From Ghiorsea sp. (GTDB lineage: Bacteria > Pseudomonadota > Zetaproteobacteria > Mariprofundales > Mariprofundaceae), in NCBI GenBank assembly GCA_027053695.1, contig JALUHL010000126.1:1-10303 (forward strand): a stretch of 10,303 bases of DNA. The letters run 5' to 3'. The notes below the pieces were generated by a model that was not told the origin of the DNA, searched no databases, and worked only from the letters and a program-made list of their open reading frames with translations. This document shows, in pieces, positions 6,137-10,303 of this stretch (positions within the stretch are counted from its first letter, which is position 1; the number at the start of each line of letters is the position of its first letter). Made by a program: the position numbers and the translations under genes.

Positions 6137-6505
6137 TTAATCTTTTCTTGTTGGTTGGTTGCCACGGCCAGAGCCTGGCACAGGTTTCGTACTTCTTGGC
6201 TCAAGCAAATGAATATCATCACCTCTTAACACAATATCCTGCCCGCAACCCTTGCATGGTCCGCCAAAGCCTGAAAATGGAAACAAGCGCTTACGCCCAC
6301 AATTCGGGCAAGCTCCTTTTTTAGCTTTAAAAGGCAAGGTAAACAATGCAATCATGGCAAGCACAGAGCCAATCATGCCTGTCCAAGGCATAAAAAAGCT
6401 CAATAATCCTGCCATGACCCAGATGGGCAAAATAAAAACGACAATTTGCATGGGCGCTTTTTTGGCAGGTAATGTTTTTAGGGTTTGTCGTTGCGGTCTA
6501 ACCAT
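6137..6505 (-). CDS. Small two-TM membrane protein with a C-terminal zinc ribbon, function unknown
   Basis: This 122-residue protein starts with a basic stretch (QRQTLKTLPAKK), followed by two hydrophobic segments at about 20-40 and 42-59. A four-cysteine zinc ribbon follows (CPNCG at 66-70 and CKGCG at 84-88, with RKRLFPFSGF between), then a polar, proline- and glycine-rich tail. The ribbon is predicted to face the cytoplasm by the positive-inside rule. I do not recognise the family; the layout resembles small DUF983-like membrane proteins, but that is a guess. The open frame can be extended to a TTG at 6541, but that codon lies inside the terminator hairpin, so I prefer the ATG at 6505. The ribosome-binding site is weak. 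It lies 12 bases before the PhnA-family gene, another zinc-ribbon protein. Confidence 0.7.
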   Translation of the reverse strand: MVRPQRQTLKTLPAKKAPMQIVVFILPIWVMAGLLSFFMPWTGMIGSVLAMIALFTLPFKAKKGACPNCGRKRLFPFSGFGGPCKGCGQDIVLRGDDIHLLEPRSTKPVPGSGRGNQPTRKD

Positions 6506-6521
6506 AAAGCGTATGCTGCAG

Positions 6522-6564
6522 AAACAAAAACGCCGTAGCAAGCATCAAGCTCACCACGGCGTTT
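6522..6564 (-). terminator. Strong intrinsic terminator downstream of the cytochrome c peroxidase gene
   Basis: On the minus strand AAACGCCGT pairs perfectly with ACGGCGTTT; inside, GGTG/TGCT pair mostly by wobble and AGC/GCT pair around a TTGAT loop, giving a near-continuous 16-bp stem. It is followed directly by TTTTTGTTT. This is a good rho-independent terminator for transcripts from the peroxidase gene, ending about 100 bases after its stop codon. The outer arms are GC-rich at their base-paired core and palindromic, so it may also act partly on the other strand. Confidence 0.8.
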
Positions 6565-6590
6565 ATATTATTGCTCGTCATTCCCGTGAA
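6562..6590 (-). promoter_or_regulatory. Candidate sigma-70 promoter for the membrane zinc-ribbon / PhnA-family pair
   Basis: On the minus strand TTCACG (6585-6590, 4 of 6 to TTGACA) and TATAAA (6562-6567, 5 of 6 to TATAAT) are 17 bases apart. The -35 lies inside the left arm of the dispersed repeat and the -10 overlaps the first arm of the terminator. A transcript starting about 7 bases after the -10 would lack the outer part of the terminator's 5' arm. This is a sequence match only. Confidence 0.35.
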
Positions 6591-6655
6591 GACGGGGGCG
6601 AAGCAACGACCATAGGGGAGATTAATCCATGGATACCCACCTTCGTGAGTATGAC
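6577..6655. repeat. Degenerate dispersed palindromic repeat (GTCATTCCCG...TGAGTATGAC type)
   Basis: The element begins GTCATTCCCGTGAAGACGGG and ends CCCACCTTCGTGAGTATGAC. The second end is an imperfect inverted copy of the first (15 of 20 positions pair). The perfect palindrome ATCCATGGAT (6625-6634) lies between them, about 29 bases of extra or diverged sequence after the left arm. These ends and the ATCCATGGAT core are the known pattern of a widespread bacterial intergenic repeat, which when translated gives the familiar false peptide ending in WIPAFAGMT; here one frame reads WIPTFVSMT. The right end abuts the stop codon of the peroxidase gene. Only one copy is in the window. Function of such repeats is uncertain; mobilisation by REP-associated transposases is proposed for some classes. 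Confidence 0.75.
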
Positions 6656-7636
6656 CTAGTCTTTAAAGTTCAAAGCTTTACCTGTTGGGCGCGGCAATAC
6701 TGGGAACGTTACTTGTGGTGCATCCCCTGTTAATGTTTCCAAGAATGCTACGATGTCTGATACATCGCGGTTAGATAACTTCGTATCCAACTGAACTTTT
6801 GCCATAGTTTTAACGGCTTCATCCAAAGTCTTAGCAGAACCATCATGGAAATAAGGCGCAGTCATCGCCACATTACGCCATGATTGAACACGGAACACAT
6901 GGTCATCTTCATCTTTGCCTGTCACTGATTTCAAGCCTGTATCTTTACCATATTGGAATTCAACAAATTCATTGGAGGTAAATAAAGGCCCTGAATGGCA
7001 AGATGTGCAACCCATATCGGCCACTTTTTTCATGCCACGCTTGGCTGCTTTAGAAATATCACCTTTACCTTGCACAAACAAATCAAAAGGCGCGTTGGGC
7101 GTGTTCAATGTGCGCTCAAAAGCTGCAATGGCTTTCGCCATATTGTCAAAAGTTAAACCATCTTTGCCAAATACCCGAGCGAATAAAGGTGCATATCCTG
7201 CATCCTTTAAACGCGCTACAACCGCTTCTTCGCTTTCCGATGCCATTTCGACAGGATTCAATGGCGGACCTTTAGCTTGGTCTTCCAATAAAGGCGCGCG
7301 ACCATCCCAGAATTGTTTGCTCCAAAAGCCTGAGTTCAATACTGTTGGTGCATTGCGGCCACCACGTTGCCACTTATGCCCAATCGAAAAGGGCTGATTA
7401 TCCACGCCCCAAGTCGCAAGATTATGACATGAGTTGCATGAAAAATGACCACTCTTGGACAATGCAGGCTCGAAATATAATTGCTTACCCAACTCTACTT
7501 TCTCTGCGCTCATGGGATTATCCGCTGGCACAGGCACTTGCGTTGGCAATACACCCATGCCTTCTGGAATATCAGCTGCATTTGCAGCACCAAATCCCAA
7601 GAAAGATAATGATACTAACAAAACTAGTTTCTTCAT
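6656..7636 (-). CDS. Dihaem cytochrome c peroxidase, periplasmic
   Basis: This 326-residue protein reduces hydrogen peroxide to water in the periplasm with electrons from small c-type cytochromes or other donors. A clear signal peptide (1-20, cleavage at ANA-AD) leads to the two-domain CcpA/MacA fold. Haem-binding motifs are CNSCH (67-71, N-terminal peroxidatic haem) and CTSCH (210-214, C-terminal electron-transfer haem). The family block FWDGRAPLLEDQA (109-121) carries the conserved acidic/Gln residues near the peroxidatic site, and Met258 in RNVAMTAPYFHDGS is the expected distal ligand of the high-potential haem. I chose the ATG at 7636 because AGGAG lies close upstream and the signal peptide begins there; the frame is open to 7723 without support. 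It is divergent from the oxyR-type gene, its likely regulator. TTGCTA/TAAAAT (17-base spacing) upstream looks like a promoter but would start transcription at the ribosome-binding site. Confidence 0.95.
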   Translation of the reverse strand: MKKLVLLVSLSFLGFGAANAADIPEGMGVLPTQVPVPADNPMSAEKVELGKQLYFEPALSKSGHFSCNSCHNLATWGVDNQPFSIGHKWQRGGRNAPTVLNSGFWSKQFWDGRAPLLEDQAKGPPLNPVEMASESEEAVVARLKDAGYAPLFARVFGKDGLTFDNMAKAIAAFERTLNTPNAPFDLFVQGKGDISKAAKRGMKKVADMGCTSCHSGPLFTSNEFVEFQYGKDTGLKSVTGKDEDDHVFRVQSWRNVAMTAPYFHDGSAKTLDEAVKTMAKVQLDTKLSNRDVSDIVAFLETLTGDAPQVTFPVLPRPTGKALNFKD

Positions 7637-7686
7637 TTCTATCTCCTTTGTTATTTTAAATCTGCCAGTTTTTACTAGCAATAACC

Positions 7687-7720
7687 TTGATGCAGCGAAA
7701 CATAACAGGCACTGCATCAA
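7687..7720. promoter_or_regulatory. 9-bp inverted repeat in the ccp-oxyR intergenic, ccp-proximal
   Basis: TTGATGCAG and CTGCATCAA form a perfect 9-bp inverted repeat with a 16-base spacer. It lies 51-84 bases before the peroxidase start codon. A further TGATGCA copy overlaps the oxyR start (7783-7789). Two half-sites about 2.5 helical turns apart in a divergent LysR-type regulator/target region suit an operator, but this is not the E. coli OxyR ATAG-N7-CTAT pattern. Confidence 0.5.
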
Positions 7721-7743
7721 CAATAAAATTGATTGTTTAGATG

Positions 7744-7770
7744 ATAACCATTGATTTTATAAATGGTTAT
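7744..7770. promoter_or_regulatory. 9-bp inverted repeat in the ccp-oxyR intergenic, oxyR-proximal
   Basis: ATAACCATT and AATGGTTAT form a perfect 9-bp inverted repeat with a 9-base AT-rich spacer, 15-41 bases before the oxyR ATG. The centre contains T-N11-A type half-symmetry expected of LysR-family sites, and its position would cover the oxyR promoter and allow autorepression. The TTTATA in the spacer could also be part of a -10. Confidence 0.5.
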
Positions 7771-7784
7771 ATCATGATGTGCTG

Positions 7785-8702
7785 ATGCAATATCCAAGTA
7801 CCAAACAACTTCAATTCATTGTCATGCTGGATGAATACAAACACTTTGGACGCGCCGCCAAAGCATGCCATATCTCACAATCTGCATTCAGTATTGCTAT
7901 CAAAGAGCTTGAAAACAAGCTGGGTGTGCAACTGGTGGATAGAACCAACAAACAAATCATATTCACAGATATTGGTTTATCCATTGTTCGCCAAGCTAGG
8001 CTTTGTTTATCAGAATTGGATGCGCTGATGGCGCTTGCTAAAGGTACGCAAGAGCCGCTAAGCGGCAAAATAACATTGGGTGTCATTCCCAGTATTGCCC
8101 CTTTTATTTTGCCCAGTTTTGTCCCCCATATCACCCAGTAGCATCCGCAACTTCAACTGTATTTACGCGAAGATAAAACACATATCGTGCATGAAGAATT
8201 ATTATCAGGAAAATTGGATGTGGTGCTGTTGGCACTTCCTTTCAAGCTTCAAGGTGTAGAAACCCTTACCCTATTTGACGACCCCTTTTTGCTGGCATAC
8301 CACAAACATTCCAAATGGTTTAAGGATGAGTATAAAAAGTTTAATATCAACAACTTACCCAAGGAAAGTTTATTATTACTTGATGATGGGCATTGCCTAC
8401 GCGACCATGCTTTAGAAGCCTGTCATTTGCGCTCTCTTGACCAAATCAGCCGCTTTGCCGCCACCAGCCTGCAAACCTTATTACAAATGGTTGCCAGTGA
8501 TTTAGGGGTCACCTTTATCCCCGATATGGCAAAAGATTCATTGATGGTCAAAGATTCACACATTGCCCTGCTTGAACTTCCCAAAACCATGCATAGGCAA
8601 ATCGGGCTTGCTTGGCGCAAAGGTTCTGCTCGCACTGATGAATTTAAGATGCTGGGAGATATGCTCAAAGCTATGCATGATAACCCTACTTCTTATTCAT
8701 AG
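7785..8702 (+). pseudogene. oxyR: OxyR-type LysR family peroxide regulator, interrupted by one in-frame TAG
   Basis: The reading frame encodes an OxyR-like protein of about 305 codons, close to E. coli OxyR (305). The N-terminal winged helix-turn-helix is complete (HFGRAAKACHISQSAFSIAI, 20-39), followed by the linker helix and the start of the sensor domain (GKITLGVIPSIAPFILPSFV). At 8139-8141 codon 119 is TAG. After it the same frame continues with full family similarity: HPQLQLYLRED, SGKLDVVLLALP, LLLLDDGHCLRDHALEACH, and a normal C-terminus. Both redox cysteines, C204 and C213, are present nine residues apart as in E. coli C199/C208. One base change (for example CAG to TAG) would explain the break. 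As read, only a 118-residue DNA-binding fragment is made. The GTG at 7779 is an alternative start; no good ribosome-binding site was seen for either. A recent nonsense mutation or a sequence error is most likely; readthrough is possible. Confidence 0.88.
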
Positions 8703-8740
8703 CGGCTTAAGCAAACACCATCAACATTTACGATTATCTC

Positions 8741-10303
8741 TTATTCTTTTCGTCCAAAAAGCTTATCCATATCATTTAAAGATAAGCGGACATAAGTGGG
8801 TCTACCATGATTACATTGTGCGATATTCGGTGTTTTTTCCATTTCTCGCAGTAAGTTCACTTGTTCGTCATGGCTAAGTGTGCGCCCTGCTTTGATGGAA
8901 CCTTTACAGGCTCGATTACCTAACCAACGCTCTAAAATGCGCCCCAAGCCTGTTTTGTCGCCTTCGGCTTCAATGCCCAAGAGCATACATGACTCAATCA
9001 GCTCAGCCACAAGCTCAGCAGGCGGCTCCTTACTCAACATCGCAGGCACACTATGAATCAGCACAGCTTCATCATCAGCAATGGATACAGATACAGCAAA
9101 GGCATTCAATGCATCTTGGTGATCATGAAGCCAAGCCAAACTTTCACCATCCAGCTCTAATGATTCAGGTGTAAGCATCATTTGTGCAGCCACTTTTCCA
9201 CCCGATAATTGCGCTTTTAGCTTTTCAAAAGTCATGCGCTCATGTGCTGCATGTTGATCCACCAAGATGATGCCTTCATCGGTTTGTGAAAGTACATAAC
9301 ATTGATGAATTTGTGCCAAGGGTTGCCCCAAGTCCAGTGCATCTTCCACCCCATACCCTTCTTGATTTGCATTCGGCGCAGAAAACAAAAGTCTTTGCAC
9401 ATCAGCAGGCACAGTATTGCTTGGCCTTGCTCTGTAATTTGCAGAAGCTTCTGAAACAAACCTAGGCATAGTGCTATGCGATACGGGTTGTGATGATGAA
9501 TACTGTGAGCTTGGGTAAGATGATTGCATGGCATTTAAGGCTTTATCCGTCGTCGTAGAAGCCACAGCTTGCCCCATGCGCTCAATACCAGCCCGCACAC
9601 AACCCACGATAGCTGAAAACACGCTTTGCGGCGATTTAAAGCGAACTTCTCGCTTGGCAGGATGCACATTCACATCCACAGCCGCAGGGTCAATGTCCAT
9701 ACGAATCACAGCCACAGGATAGCGGTCATGAAACATCACATCCCTATAACCTGCCCTTAAAGCCGCAATCAGTTGTTTATCTCGAATCACCCGACCATTC
9801 ACCAAGAACATCATGCGTGTACTGTCTCGATGATGATAAGTTGGCAGCCCCAAGAAACCACGAATGTGAATACCATCATGCTCAATATCTTGGCAAATAA
9901 AGTTGTCGGCAAAATCTTTGTTCATCATCGCCAACACACGCTGCTCTTCACTTTGGCTTTGAAAATCAAAGCGTTTACGCCCATCAAGCTCCAAAGACAT
10001 GGCGACATTGGGGTGCGCCAACGCCAACCCTTTGAATACTTCTATGATGGCTGCTTCTTCGGTTTTATCGGTGCGCATAAATTGCAAACGCGCGGGTGTG
10101 TTTAAAAATAAATCCAAAATCTCAATTTTTGTGCCTTTGCGTTTGGGTGCGGGGCGCGTTTCAGTGTTCAGCCCACCATCCACTCGCACTTCGACAGCTT
10201 CTTGGCTATCCTTGGTTGCCGTGGTCATACGAAAACGCGATACTGAAGCAACCGATGGCAGTGCTTCGCCTCTGAAACCGTGGGAAGCGATATGATGCAA
10301 GTC
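8741..10303 (-). CDS. mutL: DNA mismatch repair protein MutL, lacking its N-terminal part (runs off the right edge)
   Basis: The last 520 residues of MutL are visible; the first part of the GHKL ATPase domain lies outside. The visible part begins in the conserved ATPase motif (SHGFRGEALPSVASVS, about 7-22) and continues through KGTKIEILDLFLNTPARL and the DVNVHPAKREVRF block (210-222) that ends the N-terminal domain. A Ser/Gln-rich linker (about 245-300) leads to the C-terminal dimerisation domain. That domain keeps the metal-dependent nicking motifs DQHAAHERMTFE (349-360), an ACR-type site reading ACKG (465-468) and CNHGRP (497-502), so this MutL should nick DNA itself rather than call on MutH. 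The gene is convergent with the oxyR-type gene, 38 bases apart, with no evident terminator between them. It ends in TAA. Confidence 0.97.
   Translation of the reverse strand, partial: DLHHIASHGFRGEALPSVASVSRFRMTTATKDSQEAVEVRVDGGLNTETRPAPKRKGTKIEILDLFLNTPARLQFMRTDKTEEAAIIEVFKGLALAHPNVAMSLELDGRKRFDFQSQSEEQRVLAMMNKDFADNFICQDIEHDGIHIRGFLGLPTYHHRDSTRMMFLVNGRVIRDKQLIAALRAGYRDVMFHDRYPVAVIRMDIDPAAVDVNVHPAKREVRFKSPQSVFSAIVGCVRAGIERMGQAVASTTTDKALNAMQSSYPSSQYSSSQPVSHSTMPRFVSEASANYRARPSNTVPADVQRLLFSAPNANQEGYGVEDALDLGQPLAQIHQCYVLSQTDEGIILVDQHAAHERMTFEKLKAQLSGGKVAAQMMLTPESLELDGESLAWLHDHQDALNAFAVSVSIADDEAVLIHSVPAMLSKEPPAELVAELIESCMLLGIEAEGDKTGLGRILERWLGNRACKGSIKAGRTLSHDEQVNLLREMEKTPNIAQCNHGRPTYVRLSLNDMDKLFGRKE

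Noticed and set aside
6252..6659. Plus-strand open frame of 135 codons ending in WIPTFVSMT
   Set aside because: It runs antisense to the membrane zinc-ribbon gene, and its end is the false peptide produced by the dispersed palindromic repeat.
7637..7723. Upstream extension of the peroxidase gene
   Set aside because: A clear signal peptide and a strong ribosome-binding site mark the ATG at 7636.
8139..8141. TAG in oxyR read as a reassigned sense codon or pyrrolysine
   Set aside because: At least four other genes in the window and oxyR itself end naturally with TAG.
8187..8702. Second half of oxyR as an independent gene starting at GTG 8187
   Set aside because: No ribosome-binding site, starts inside the sensor domain and is in the same frame as the first half; it is part of the interrupted gene.

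Overview
The window is a stretch of ordinary bacterial chromosome: densely packed, moderately AT-rich by eye, with housekeeping and stress genes on both strands and no rRNA, tRNA, CRISPR array, prophage or transposase. The gene set points to a proteobacterium: a VF530 (DUF2132) protein, an RluE-type pseudouridine synthase, a dihaem cytochrome c peroxidase beside an OxyR-type regulator, and a MutL that keeps the endonuclease motifs of species lacking MutH. A gamma- or zetaproteobacterium with low GC would fit, but the lineage is an inference. TAG, TGA and TAA are all used as stop codons here, so the code appears standard.

Left part (1-3316, all minus strand). Reading in the direction of transcription, from right to left: a small cytoplasmic protein with a peptidoglycan-binding-type fold, a small protein resembling a degenerate AAA-type P-loop ATPase, a two-TM membrane diguanylate cyclase with an intact GGEEF active site and RxxD inhibitory site, and DNA polymerase IV (dinB). 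The gaps are 18, 40 and 22 bases, so one transcript is possible. Beyond a 129-base gap with an inverted repeat lies the 5' end of a ParD-type antitoxin gene that runs off the left edge.

Middle (3403-5560). A VF530 gene runs convergently into rluE, and the two share one TTAA for both stop codons. A short divergent intergenic then leads to a tight plus-strand cluster: an MmcQ/YjbR protein, a DUF1499 membrane-anchored protein, and cutA, which overlaps its neighbour by ATGA. A structured non-coding stretch of about 100 bases follows.

Right part (5561-10303). The minus strand carries a PhnA/YjdM-family zinc-ribbon protein, preceded 12 bases upstream by a small two-TM zinc-ribbon protein. Next come a strong intrinsic terminator and a degenerate copy of a dispersed palindromic repeat, which sits between that terminator and the stop codon of the cytochrome c peroxidase gene. 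The peroxidase gene faces an oxyR-type gene across a 148-base intergenic region holding two perfect 9-bp inverted repeats. oxyR is intact in frame and keeps both redox cysteines, but a single TAG codon interrupts it after residue 118. The window ends inside mutL.

I see no new multi-gene defence or biosynthetic system. The best leads are the amber-interrupted oxyR next to its likely target, the repeat/terminator/promoter arrangement downstream of the peroxidase gene, and the unrecognised peptidoglycan-binding plus degenerate-ATPase gene pair.
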